A stretch of DNA of 47,649 nucleotides from Mycolicibacterium gilvum (GTDB taxonomy: Bacteria > Actinomycetota > Actinomycetes > Mycobacteriales > Mycobacteriaceae), in contig NZ_UGQM01000007.1 in NCBI RefSeq assembly GCF_900454025.1, forward strand, positions 1-47,649, in the 5' to 3' direction. The translations under genes and the position numbers were made by a program. The notes under the pieces are model-generated. The model was given only the letters and a program-made list of their open reading frames with translations, was not told where the DNA came from and did not search any database. Below are positions 23,976 through 31,419 of this stretch, one piece after another (the first letter of the stretch is position 1; the number at the start of each line of letters is the position of its first letter).

Positions 23976-24328
23976 CCATCGAAGACCGCGGCGGTGCCCG
24001 CCTGACCAAGCTCCTCGCCGATCCCGAACGCGCCGAGCGCGTCAGCCAGATCCGCCAACAGATGCGCGACGACGACCGCGCCTACGCCATGAACCTGGCA
24101 CTGATCCGGCACGCCGCCGACCTCACCCAAGTCGAACTCGCCCGACGCCTGGGAGTAGGACAAGCCGCGGTGTCCAAAGTCGAACGCCAACACGACCTGC
24201 TGCTGTCCACCCTGTCCAGCTACGTCGCCGCCGCCGGCGCCAACGCGCGCATCGTCGTCACCGTCGGAGACCGCGACCTGGAATTCGACCTCGCCACCCT
24301 GGCCGACGCAGCGCCACCGGAACAGTAA
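23972..24328 (+). CDS. XRE-type HigA-like antitoxin
   Basis: The 118-residue protein starts at ATG 23972 within ATGA (4-nt overlap with the toxin). The helix-turn-helix is clear: HAADLTQVELARRLGVGQAA followed by VSKVERQHD. Its C-terminal part, ANARIVVTVGDRDLEFDL, resembles the short beta tail of HigA-like antitoxins of mycobacteria. It should neutralise the toxin and repress the promoter at 23551-23579. No clear operator was found. Confidence 0.85.
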   Translation: MTIEDRGGARLTKLLADPERAERVSQIRQQMRDDDRAYAMNLALIRHAADLTQVELARRLGVGQAAVSKVERQHDLLLSTLSSYVAAAGANARIVVTVGDRDLEFDLATLADAAPPEQ

Positions 24329-24443
24329 CCAGTCGCATCCGAGGCACCCGCCAGCGCGCGCCGCTGGCGTGGTGCCCCTCGTTCATCATCGAGCCTCGGC
24401 GCTGCGGCCCCGAGGCGCCGGCGCACTAGGAGCGACCGCCGGA

Positions 24444-24715
24444 TGCCCGCCTGCGGCGGGCGTGGGTTGGGTAGCTACTCACCTTTAACCGTCAGCAGGG
24501 GTCGCAGCCTAATCGGCCGGGGGCCCGACCGGTCAACCCACACCGACGCCGAACTACGCAGGCCGAGTGACCTTTTCGGCCCTATCAAGCTCGCTGCCGC
24601 TCGCGGGCCGAAAACCCTGCTCCGTGCGCCGTCGGCTCTTCGGGGTTGACCGCCCACCCTCACCGATTGACCGCTCCCCAGCGCTGACCGGCAGCGCACC
24701 GAAAGGGGAAACGTC
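24444..24715 (+). ncRNA. Family B structured leader, copy B4
   Basis: Nearly identical to B3. Outer helix CGGTCAACCC (24530-24539) with GGGTTGACCG (24643-24652). One change (CGCCGTC for CGGCGTC) weakens the second helix by one pair. The 3' end differs from B3: GCAGCGCACCGAAAGGGGAA replaces the usual GAGAAACGGAGAAC, so the ribosome site comes from another source. It leads to ATG 24716. Confidence 0.65.
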
Positions 24716-24967
24716 ATGTCCATCACCACCGCCATCATCACCACCGACTGCATCGCCACCATCGACCAGCCCGTCGATTGCCTCCTCGACGCCATGATCG
24801 AAGCCCAGAACCGCGTCGGACAGATCACCTGGGACGACATCGCCGCCGAGCGGGCCCAGGGCACCTACCGCAACCGGGCCGGCGCCCGGACACCCATCAC
24901 CGTCGTCGACACCAGCACCACCACCGACCTGCTCGACACCATCCGAACCTGGATGCCGCCCGCCTAA
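24716..24967 (+). CDS. Small hypothetical protein
   Basis: The 83-residue protein MSITTAIITTDCIATIDQPV follows leader B4 and an AAAGGGGAA ribosome site. Its middle (MIEAQNRVGQITWDDIAAER) is helical; AQGTYRNRAGARTPITVVDT may be a beta hairpin. No known family. A GC hairpin (CCCGGCCCCGCC with its complement, about 24977-25010) follows. Confidence 0.55.
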   Translation: MSITTAIITTDCIATIDQPVDCLLDAMIEAQNRVGQITWDDIAAERAQGTYRNRAGARTPITVVDTSTTTDLLDTIRTWMPPA

Positions 24968-25073
24968 GCGCAGCGCCGCCCGGCCCGGCCCCGCCTCGCG
25001 CGGGGACCGGGCTACCGGCGTCTTCCGGGATCACACCTCACCAGCAGCAGCGGCCGCCCTGGCGGGCGCCGGA

Positions 25074-25355
25074 TGCCCGCCTGCGGCGGGCGTGGGTTGG
25101 GTAGCTACTCACCTTTAACCGTCAGCAGGGGTCGCAGCCTAATCGGCCGGGGGCCCGACCGGTCAACCCACACCGACGCCGAACTACGCAGGCCGAGTGA
25201 CCTTTTCGGCCCTATCAAGCTCGCTGCCGCTCGCGGGCCGAAAACCCTGCTCCGTCCGGCGTCGGCTCTTCGGGGTTGACCGCCCACCCTCACCCGATTG
25301 ACCGCTCCCCAGCGCTGACCGGCGCACCACTCACCACGAGAAACGGGAGAACACC
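25074..25355 (+). ncRNA. Family B structured leader, copy B5
   Basis: Sister of B3, with the same 24-bp upstream flank (GGCCGCCCTGGCGGGCGCCG). Outer helix at 25160-25169 and 25273-25282. One change relative to B3 (CCGTCC for CCGTGC) lies outside the helices. It ends with GAAACGGGAGAACACC before ATG 25356. Confidence 0.65.
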
Positions 25356-25721
25356 ATGACCACCACCACCGCCACACCCACCGTGCCCACCACCGTGTAC
25401 CTCAACGAGGTCCCCGCAAGTTTCCTCGGCTTCAACCGCGCCGCACCCGCGCGGCTGCGCGCCGCCGCAACTTTCAACCTGCCCATCCCCACCGACACCC
25501 GACCACAGCAGACCGCCATCAGCGCCGCACTCGAGCACATCTTCGACGAGCTCAACTGCGAACCCACCGCCACCTGGGCCACCGGATGGCGCCGCGCCGG
25601 ACACCGCAGCCTGTCCGTCGGCGACGTCGTAGTCATCGGCGAAACCGCCTGGGCCGTCGCCTCGGTGGGCTGGAACCCCGTGTCCACCGACGAACTCACC
25701 GCAGCCATCGACCGGTCCTGA
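25356..25721 (+). CDS. Hypothetical protein with a SLSVGDVV motif
   Basis: The 121-residue protein MTTTTATPTVPTTVYLNEVP contains ATFNLPIPTDTRPQQTAISA, a helical middle, and RSLSVGDVVVIGETAWAVAS. The last motif recurs in small actinobacterial plasmid and phage proteins and suggests a short beta barrel-like end. Its role is not known. A perfect GC hairpin follows at 25729-25758. Confidence 0.6.
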   Translation: MTTTTATPTVPTTVYLNEVPASFLGFNRAAPARLRAAATFNLPIPTDTRPQQTAISAALEHIFDELNCEPTATWATGWRRAGHRSLSVGDVVVIGETAWAVASVGWNPVSTDELTAAIDRS

Positions 25722-25728
25722 CCACCCG

Positions 25729-25758
25729 ATCGGGCCCCGCCCCGGCGCGGGGCCCGAT
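25729..25758 (+). terminator. GC hairpin
   Basis: A perfect 12-bp stem ATCGGGCCCCGC (25729-25740) with GCGGGGCCCGAT (25747-25758), 6-nt loop, 7 nt after the upstream stop. Confidence 0.65.
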
Positions 25759-25803
25759 CACCACCCCAGCTCATCCATCACCCATCCTTGAAAGGACACC
25801 ACC

Positions 25804-26345
25804 ATGGGCCAATACTTCAACCCCGTCATCGTCGACCCCACGGGCCGACCCCTGGCCGCCCTCAACCCCGCCACCTACGGCGCCGGACCCAAACTGTCCA
25901 CCCACACCCGCGCCGACTGCCCCTCATGGCCGCCGTGGAAATACTGCTCACCCTCGACGGCGGTGCCCGCCTGGTCTGGGCCGGCGACTACGAGGACCCC
26001 GACGACGACCAGGATGCGCTGTATTGGCTCGTCGAACCCCAGCATTTCGTGCGGTTCGCCGGTCTCATCGACCCCGACGAGCCGGTCACCCCCAACGCTG
26101 AAGCGCCCACAGCACTGCCGGCCCACCGGTACATCTGCAACGCCGACAAGCGCCAGTACCTCGACAAAGACCACTTCGGTGTCGACGACTACGGATTCCG
26201 GCGCTCCCCCCTGCCCTGGCTCACCGCCGAAGGCGGCCTCGCCACACACAGGCGCCACACCACCTGGGCCCGCGACCGCATCTACCTCGCAGCCCAGCAC
26301 CCAGGCCCCGGATGGACCGAAGTGCCCGCCCTGCTCTGGGTCTGA
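25804..26345 (+). pseudogene. MGQY-type phage/plasmid protein, frameshifted
   Basis: ATG 25804 after GAAAGGACACCACC starts MGQYFNPVIVDPTGRPLAAL, the N-terminus of a small family widespread in actinophages. The frame is lost at a C4 run near 25919-25923. With one more C, the reading goes from HTRADC to PLMAAVEILLTLDGGARLVW, then GDYEDPDDDQDALYWLVEPQ and ICNADKRQYLDKDHFG, to the stop at 26343-26345. The joined protein has about 180 residues. Function of the family is not known. A homopolymer sequencing error is quite likely. Confidence 0.65.
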
Positions 26346-26450
26346 CCAACCACCAGCCCGCCCGGGTCCGCGCAGCCGCGCGGGACCGGCGGGCCTGTGG
26401 TGTCTTCCGGTCCGCCGCCCCCTGTCGGCCGGCGCGCCCGGAGGCGCGGA

Positions 26451-26748
26451 TGCCCGCCTGCGGCGGGCGTGGTCCGTAGCCCCTCACCTTTAACCGTTCA
26501 GCTGGGTCGCCCAGTGTGACCGACGAGGCCCCGTCACGCGCAACCCACACCCGCGCCGAACTCCGCAGGCCGAGTGACCTTTTCGGCCCAACGCCAGCTC
26601 GCCAGGGCGCTGCGCGCCGGCTCGCGCGGGCCGAAAACCCTGCTCCGCTCGTCACGGCCTCTTCGAGGTTGCGCGCGCCACCCCGCCGGTCCCCCGCAAC
26701 CCCAGCGCTAACCGGCGCAGCAAACACCGCAGACGACGGAGAACAACC
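26451..26748 (+). ncRNA. Family B structured leader, copy B6
   Basis: GCGC subtype. Outer helix GCGCAACC (26538-26545) with GGTTGCGC (26667-26674). The inner loop carries GGCGC-TGC-GCGCC. The 3' end (GCAGCAAACACCGCAGACGA) is shared only with B9, whereas B1, B7 and B8 have another end. It leads to GGAGAACAACC and ATG 26749. Confidence 0.65.
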
Positions 26749-27060
26749 ATGACCTACCCCCTCGACGACTTCTGGGCCAACGTCGACGCCGCCCTGACCC
26801 GCTGCGCAGAGGCCACCACCGTCGAAGACGTCATCACCATCCTCAACGAACACTTCAACCCCTCCAGCGGCGCCGCCTTCTTCGGCGGCTCCGGGGGCGA
26901 CACCCAGCTCCTCGACAAGCTCTACTGGGACCGAGCCGACAGCACCTGGCGGGTCGTCCGCTACGACGCCCCCTACTACTGGTGCCTGGCCGACACCAAC
27001 GGCGACCTGCTCACCTACATCGAAGGCGACGTCTACCGCGGCAACACCATGACCGACTAA
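26749..27060 (+). CDS. Small hypothetical protein
   Basis: The 103-residue acidic protein MTYPLDDFWANVDAALTRCA has a helical first half (VEDVITILNEHFNPSSGAAF) and an aromatic second half (YWDRADSTWRVVRYDAPYYW) that looks like a beta sheet. Unknown family. It stands alone between leaders B6 and B7. Confidence 0.6.
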   Translation: MTYPLDDFWANVDAALTRCAEATTVEDVITILNEHFNPSSGAAFFGGSGGDTQLLDKLYWDRADSTWRVVRYDAPYYWCLADTNGDLLTYIEGDVYRGNTMTD

Positions 27061-27072
27061 CCCGCCGCCCCC

Positions 27073-27456
27073 AGCCGGTGTCCGCGCAGGGTGCGGGCAT
27101 CGGCTGGTGTGGTGTCTTCCGGTGCGTGGTCGCCGGCGCACTAGGTGCGACCGGCGGATGCCCGCCTGCGGCGGGCGTGGTCCGTAGCCCCTCACCTTTA
27201 ACTGTTCAGCTGGGTCGCCCAGTGTGACCGACGAGGCCCCGTCACGCGCAACCCACACCCGCGCCGAACTCCGCAGGCCGAGTGACCTTTTCGGCCCAAC
27301 GCCAGCTCGCCAGGGCGCTGCGCGCCGGCTCGCGCGGGCCGAAAACCCTGCTCCGCTCGTCACGGCCTCTTCGAGGTTGCGCGCGCCACCCCGCCGGTCC
27401 CCCGCAACCCCAGCGCTAACCGGCGCACCCAACCCGTACACGAACGGAGAACAACC
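27073..27456 (+). ncRNA. Family B structured leader, extended copy B7
   Basis: In B7-B9 the repeat begins earlier, with the hairpin AGCCGG...CCGGCT-like (27073 onward, loop GCAGG) and a GGTCGC/GCGACC hairpin (27128-27152). It then enters the common part at the UGC hairpin (27160). Outer helix GCGCAACC (27246-27253) with GGTTGCGC (27375-27382). The first hairpin may serve as terminator of the previous gene. Nearly identical to B8. Confidence 0.65.
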
Positions 27457-27750
27457 ATGGAGATCGACTACGGCCTGGCCTGGGACTTCCTCGACGACCA
27501 CGACAGCCGGCCCTACCAACTGCGCTTCCGCCGCAACGGGTGGTTCGACGACACCGGCCAACTCATCGCCGTCGTCGCCAAGTTCGACCACCCCGACAAC
27601 GGACACACCCTGCCCATCAGCGGAGCCGACGTCGACTTCAACGACGTCGAGCAGGCCATCGACGGCTGGCAGAACTGGGCCCGAATTACCGACTCCACCG
27701 TCAGTCTCGCCGCCATCCGCCGCCGCCTCACCGCCGCCGGGCTCGTCTAA
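27457..27750 (+). CDS. Small hypothetical protein
   Basis: The 97-residue protein MEIDYGLAWDFLDDHDSRPY reads as alpha/beta: YQLRFRRNGWFDDTGQLIAV, then GADVDFNDVEQAIDGWQNWA, then a C-terminal helix SLAAIRRRLTAAGLV. No family recognised. It is followed after 25 nt by the next gene without a leader in between, so the two form a bicistronic cassette. Confidence 0.6.
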   Translation: MEIDYGLAWDFLDDHDSRPYQLRFRRNGWFDDTGQLIAVVAKFDHPDNGHTLPISGADVDFNDVEQAIDGWQNWARITDSTVSLAAIRRRLTAAGLV

Positions 27751-27775
27751 CCCCACTCCCAGAAAGGAACCCACC

Positions 27776-28237
27776 ATGAGCGCATTCATCGTCGACCCCG
27801 AACACATCCACGTCCTGCTCTGGGCCGCCAGCCGGCCCACCAGCCCCTACGGACCCCTGGTCTGGTACTACGACAACCCCAGCCGAGAAGGCCGGCTCAC
27901 CGACGACGCAATCGACACCGTCGGACAGATGCTTGTCGACGAGAACGCCGCCTCCGTCAACTACCGCTACGACGAAGACGACGCCTATATCTACGCCTAC
28001 CAGCGGCCCCGCCACACCACCTGGAGTGCTGTCGAGCTGATCAAAGCTCTGCACTGCTACGAATACCAGTCCTGCGAGCACCCCGGCTGGCGCACCAGCC
28101 AAGCCCACTCCTTCTGCCGCGCCCTCGAACGCCGCCTCATCGGCGAACTGCCCGGCTACGACGACGCACCCTGGGCCATCAGCAGCCTCGACACCCCCGC
28201 CGCCGAACGACGGGCCGACACCCACCCCGGCACTTAA
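27776..28237 (+). CDS. Hypothetical protein, second gene of a cassette
   Basis: ATG 27776 follows GAAAGGAACCCACC. The 153-residue protein MSAFIVDPEHIHVLLWAASR contains LTDDAIDTVGQMLVDENAAS, VELIKALHCYEYQSCEHPGW and a Trp-containing C-terminal part. Such MSAFIV proteins recur on mycobacterial plasmids and phages and have no known role. Three Cys (two in HCYEYQSCEH) might bind a metal. It ends shortly before leader B8. Confidence 0.65.
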   Translation: MSAFIVDPEHIHVLLWAASRPTSPYGPLVWYYDNPSREGRLTDDAIDTVGQMLVDENAASVNYRYDEDDAYIYAYQRPRHTTWSAVELIKALHCYEYQSCEHPGWRTSQAHSFCRALERRLIGELPGYDDAPWAISSLDTPAAERRADTHPGT

Positions 28238-28249
28238 CCCACCGCCCCC

Positions 28250-28633
28250 AGCCGGTGTCCGCGCAGGGTGCGGGCATCGGCTGGTGTGGTGTCTTCCGGT
28301 GCGCGGTCGCCGGCGCACTAGGTGCGACCGGCGGAGGCCCGCCTGCGGCGGGCGTGGTCCGTAGCCCCTCACCTTTAACCGTTCAGCTGGGTCGCCCAGT
28401 GTGACCGACGAGGCCCCGTCACGCGCAACCCACACCCGCGCCGAACTGCGCAGGCCGAGTGACCTTTTCGGCCCAACGCCAGCTCGCCAGGGCGCTGCGC
28501 GCCGGCTCGCGCGGGCCGAAAACCCTGCTCCGCTCGTCACGGCCTCTTCGAGGTTGCGCGCGCCACCCCGCCGGTCCCCCGCAACCCCAGCGCTAACCGG
28601 CGCACCCAACCCGTACACGAACGGAGAACAACC
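28250..28633 (+). ncRNA. Family B structured leader, extended copy B8
   Basis: Extended form as B7. Here the bases before the UGC hairpin read GGAGGCCC instead of GGATGCCC, as in B9. Outer helix GCGCAACC (28423-28430) with GGTTGCGC (28552-28559). The end, AACCCGTACACGAACGGAGA, is the same as in B1 and B7 and leads to the DUF4192 gene at 28634. Confidence 0.65.
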
Positions 28634-29584
28634 ATGACCATCAAACTCGGAGCCCCCGCCGACGTCATCGCCGCTGCCCCCGCCCTACTGGGCTTCACCC
28701 CCACCAACAGCGTCGTGGTCTACCTGCTGGGCACCGAGCCCGACGGCACCCCCATCATCAAAGTCACCATCCGCTGCGACATCACCATCAGCGCCAGCCA
28801 AGCTGCCAGCTTCGCCCGCACCTGCCACCTCAACGCCGCCAAATACGACGGCGCCCTGCTCCTGGCCGTCTGCAGCGCCGAGCTCGACGACCACGCCGCA
28901 GTGGTCCTCGACGGCATCCGCGACTCCCTCACCGAGGCCGGCATCACCGTCCGCCGCCGCCTCACCACCCGCGACGTCACCGCCGCCGGTACCTGGATCG
29001 ACCCCGACACCGGAGCCACCGGAACCACCTACCCCTACACCGACTCGCTGCTGACCGCGCAGCGCATCCACGACGGCGCGATCCTCACCGCCCGCCGCGA
29101 GGACCTCGTGCGCGAGTTCGACCCCATCACCCCCGCCCCCGCCGTCGCCGTCGGAGACCACGCCGTCCTGGTCTCCACCACCATGGAGGACATCACCGAT
29201 GCTCTCACCGGAGCCAGCCGCTACATCAGCGCCACCCTGTCCACCCGCGCCGGCATCCTCATCACCAGCCACCCCGCCCTCCGCGACGCAATGCTGCACC
29301 TCGCCCTCGACCACGAGCGTGCCGCCACCAACGTGTGGACCCACATCGCCCGCCAACTGCGCGGGCGGCCCCGCACCGAAGCGCTCACCATCGCCGCAGT
29401 CTGCTACTGCATGATCAACGACACCGTCCGCGCCGGAATCGCCGCCGACATCGCCATCACCGAGGCCACCGACGCCGGCGACGAACCGCCCACCCTGGCC
29501 GCCATGCTCCTGGCCGCCCTCGAATCGGGCATCGAGCCCGCCCTGATCCGCCGCGTCCTCACCGACACCCACCCCGGCACCTAA
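28634..29584 (+). CDS. DUF4192 family protein
   Basis: The 316-residue protein starts MTIKLGAPADVIAAAPALLG and shows the family signature AAAPALLGFTPTNSVVVYLL. It continues with alternating strands and helices, including YPYTDSLLTAQRIHDGAILT and EALTIAAVCYCMINDTVRAG. DUF4192 is frequent in actinobacteria and on their plasmids; biochemical role unknown. It is by far the largest gene with a family B leader, which shows that the leader is not tied to tiny ORFs. Confidence 0.9.
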   Translation: MTIKLGAPADVIAAAPALLGFTPTNSVVVYLLGTEPDGTPIIKVTIRCDITISASQAASFARTCHLNAAKYDGALLLAVCSAELDDHAAVVLDGIRDSLTEAGITVRRRLTTRDVTAAGTWIDPDTGATGTTYPYTDSLLTAQRIHDGAILTARREDLVREFDPITPAPAVAVGDHAVLVSTTMEDITDALTGASRYISATLSTRAGILITSHPALRDAMLHLALDHERAATNVWTHIARQLRGRPRTEALTIAAVCYCMINDTVRAGIAADIAITEATDAGDEPPTLAAMLLAALESGIEPALIRRVLTDTHPGT

Positions 29585-29597
29585 CCGGCACCCACCC

Positions 29598-29966
29598 GGC
29601 CGGTGTCCGCGCAGGGTGCGGGCATCGGCTGGTGTGGTGTCTTCCGGTGCGCGGTCGCCGGCGCACTAGGTGCGACCGGCGGAGGCCCGCCTGCGGCGGG
29701 CGTGGTCCGTAGCCCCTCACCTTTAACCGTTCAGCTGGGTCGCCCAGTGTGACCGACGAGGCCCCGTCACGCGCAACCCACACCCGCGCCGAACTCCGCA
29801 GGCCGAGTGACCTTTTCGGCCCTATCAAGCTCGCTGCCGCTCGCGGGCCGAAAACCCTGCTCCGCTCGTCACGGCCTCTTCGAGGTTGCGCGCGCCACCC
29901 CGCCGGTCCCCCGCAACCCCAGCGCTAACCGGCGCAGCAAACACCGCAGACGAACGGAGAACAGCC
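29598..29966 (+). ncRNA. Family B structured leader, mosaic copy B9
   Basis: The outer part is of the B6-B8 subtype: GCGCAACC (29771-29778) with GGTTGCGC (29884-29891). The inner loop (CTATCAAGCTCGCTGCCGCT, from 29822) is that of B3-B5. The 3' end matches B6. The swap points fall at the shared central helix. This is direct evidence of recombination or gene conversion between copies. It leads to ATG 29967. Confidence 0.65.
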
Positions 29967-30254
29967 ATGACCCTCGCCGCCAACCCCTGGGCCGTCACCG
30001 ACCACGACCCCATCAGCAACCTCAACGCCGGCCCCAGCACCACGGCGGTGCTGGCCTACGCCCGCGCCGACATCCACTCCGCCGTGGCCGCCGCCGGCGA
30101 CTCGCACCGCCGCCGCCAATACGCCCTGTCGGCCCGCGACAACGCCGTCACCGTCCTGCTCGCCGGCGACGCCAGCCCCGACGAGCTCCGCCACGCCGAG
30201 TACTACCTGGCCGACGCCGAAGCCTTCATCGCCGCCACCGCCCCGACCCACTAG
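29967..30254 (+). CDS. Small hypothetical helical protein
   Basis: The 95-residue protein MTLAANPWAVTDHDPISNLN is mostly helical: STTAVLAYARADIHSAVAAA, RQYALSARDNAVTVLLAGDA and LRHAEYYLADAEAFIAATA. No domain recognised. A strong hairpin follows at 30268-30303. Confidence 0.6.
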   Translation: MTLAANPWAVTDHDPISNLNAGPSTTAVLAYARADIHSAVAAAGDSHRRRQYALSARDNAVTVLLAGDASPDELRHAEYYLADAEAFIAATAPTH

Positions 30255-30267
30255 GGCGCCACCGACC

Positions 30268-30303
30268 GCACCCCGGGACCCGCACTGCGCGGGCCCGGGG
30301 TGC
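30268..30303 (+). terminator. GC hairpin
   Basis: GCACCCCGGG (30268-30277) pairs with CCCGGGGTGC (30294-30303), extended inside by CCGC/GCGG-type pairs. No T-run. Confidence 0.6.
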
Positions 30304-30378
30304 ACCGCACACCCAGCACCGCACATCACCGACCGCACATCACCCTCAGCGCACACCGCGCCCCATGAAAGGACTGCC

Positions 30379-30765
30379 ATGACGCACACCGACACCCTCA
30401 ACACCTTGAGCGCACTGCGCACCGCGCTCATCGAGCGCACCGAACCAACCGCCGACCTCGCCGAGCGCACCGCCGCCGTGCTCACCGGCGCGCACGCGCG
30501 CCACCTCGCCGGCGTCGCCGACCGCCACGAAGCCCGCGCCGCGGCGCTCTACGAGCGCATCGCCACGCACCTGGGCCCGCGGCCGATCGCCGCAGCGGCC
30601 TACGTGCTCGCCGCCCAATGCGCCGTCCTGGCCGCCGACTACCGCCGCACCGCGGCCCTGCTCGCCGCCGCCGAAACTCATGCCGCCCGCCACGGCGGCG
30701 ACGTGCCGCCACTGGCCCGACTGCTCAAACTCGACCACCGCGTCAGCGTCCACACCGCACGCTGA
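30379..30765 (+). CDS. Hypothetical helical protein
   Basis: ATG 30379 follows GAAAGGACTGCC. The 128-residue protein MTHTDTLNTLSALRTALIER is Ala/Arg/His-rich and almost wholly helical. No signal peptide or membrane segment. It lacks a family A or B leader and ends at the strongest terminator of the window, closing the plus-strand array. Unknown function. Confidence 0.6.
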   Translation: MTHTDTLNTLSALRTALIERTEPTADLAERTAAVLTGAHARHLAGVADRHEARAAALYERIATHLGPRPIAAAAYVLAAQCAVLAADYRRTAALLAAAETHAARHGGDVPPLARLLKLDHRVSVHTAR

Positions 30766-30776
30766 CCCCAGACACC

Positions 30777-30831
30777 AAGAGAGCCGGCACGCCCTGTCCT
30801 CGTGACAGACAGCGTGCCGGCTCTCTTTTTC
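30777..30831 (+). terminator. Intrinsic terminator closing the array
   Basis: A perfect 16-bp stem (AAGAGAGCCGGCACGC at 30777-30792 with its complement at 30812-30827) is followed by TTTTT. It ends plus-strand transcription before the minus-strand genes at 30854-31176; it may act in both directions. Confidence 0.9.
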
Positions 30832-30853
30832 CTCCGGTCCAGCGCCCGGCTCA

Positions 30854-30973
30854 TCAGCTGATGCCGGCGCTGAGCCCCGCGCTCATCCAATCCCACAGCT
30901 GGCCGCCCACCAGCCACGCCAACACCGCGCCTTCTGCAGCCACCGCCGCCAGCGCCGCCCAAATCTTGCCCAT
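30854..30973 (-). CDS. 39-residue single-helix membrane protein
   Basis: On the minus strand, AAAGGGGG stands 5 nt before ATG 30973. The product MGKIWAALAAVAAEGAVLAW then LVGGQLWDWMSAGLSAGIS is one hydrophobic helix with Trp residues near both ends, as in small phage or plasmid membrane peptides. Its start lies 2 nt after the stop of the upstream small gene, so both are coupled. Too short for family assignment. Confidence 0.5.
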   Translation of the reverse strand: MGKIWAALAAVAAEGAVLAWLVGGQLWDWMSAGLSAGIS

Positions 30974-30975
30974 CC

Positions 30976-31176
30976 TCACCCCCTTTGCTCCGTAGCTGCT
31001 GACCGCTCACACAGCTGCGCCAGCCACGCCCTGCGGTCCGCCCCGACCCGCTGCCACGCCCGCAGCGACCGCCAGGTCGCCGGGATCGGCGCCCACGCCG
31101 CTCGCGCCGCTCGCGCGGCGCCGCCGGCCTGCCCTTCACCCCTCACAAGCCCACTCACCTCCACTTCGTCCCCCAC
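30976..31176 (-). CDS. Small basic protein upstream of the membrane peptide
   Basis: The frame ends at 30976, 2 nt before the start of the 39-residue gene. Two GTG starts are possible: 31176 (66 residues) or about 31159, which has GTGGAGG before it. The part that is certainly coding, WAPIPATWRSLRAWQRVGAD followed by RRAWLAQLCERSAATEQRG, is an amphipathic, Arg- and Trp-rich helix pair. It is divergent from the relaxase gene, a typical place for an accessory conjugation protein, but no family is recognised. Confidence 0.35.
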   Translation of the reverse strand: MGDEVEVSGLVRGEGQAGGAARAARAAWAPIPATWRSLRAWQRVGADRRAWLAQLCERSAATEQRG

Positions 31177-31419
31177 ACCCCAACTCTTTCCATCCCCCTC
31201 ACCCTAAGCCCGCCCCTCACCACACACTGGCACCAATTCCTCACCACCTCCCCCCTTGCAGCACACCCACTCCGCCTCCGCTCCGCTCCTACCTAACAGA
31301 CTTCCGGCACATTGGCACAAGTTGTGCAATACTCGGCTTCGGGCGCTGGCGCGCCCGAACCCCGGCCGCCTGGCGGCGGCCTGTCCGGCTTGGTGAGGTG
31401 GTCTGGTGGCGGTGCGACC
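31141..31419. other. G-poor intergenic region with palindromes, oriT candidate
   Basis: The plus strand from 31141 to 31250 has only about six G in 110 nt. It is followed by a perfect palindrome GCACAA-G-TTGTGC (31315-31327) and by hairpins TTCGGGCG...CGCCCGAA (about 31337-31359) and GGCCGC...GCGGCC (about 31366-31385). The region lies between divergent small genes and the MobF relaxase gene. Relaxases of this type usually nick a site beside such inverted repeats next to their own gene. Nic site not identified. Confidence 0.4.

Noticed and set aside
22333..25355. Family B blocks as a CRISPR array or simple direct repeats
   Set aside because: Units are about 280 nt with genes between them and contain internal helices; there are no short uniform spacers and no cas genes.
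19641..29966. Family B blocks as integron attC sites
   Set aside because: The blocks lie before the genes and include the ribosome site; no IntI-type integrase is next to the array, and attC core sites were not seen. The array analogy is kept only as a loose comparison.
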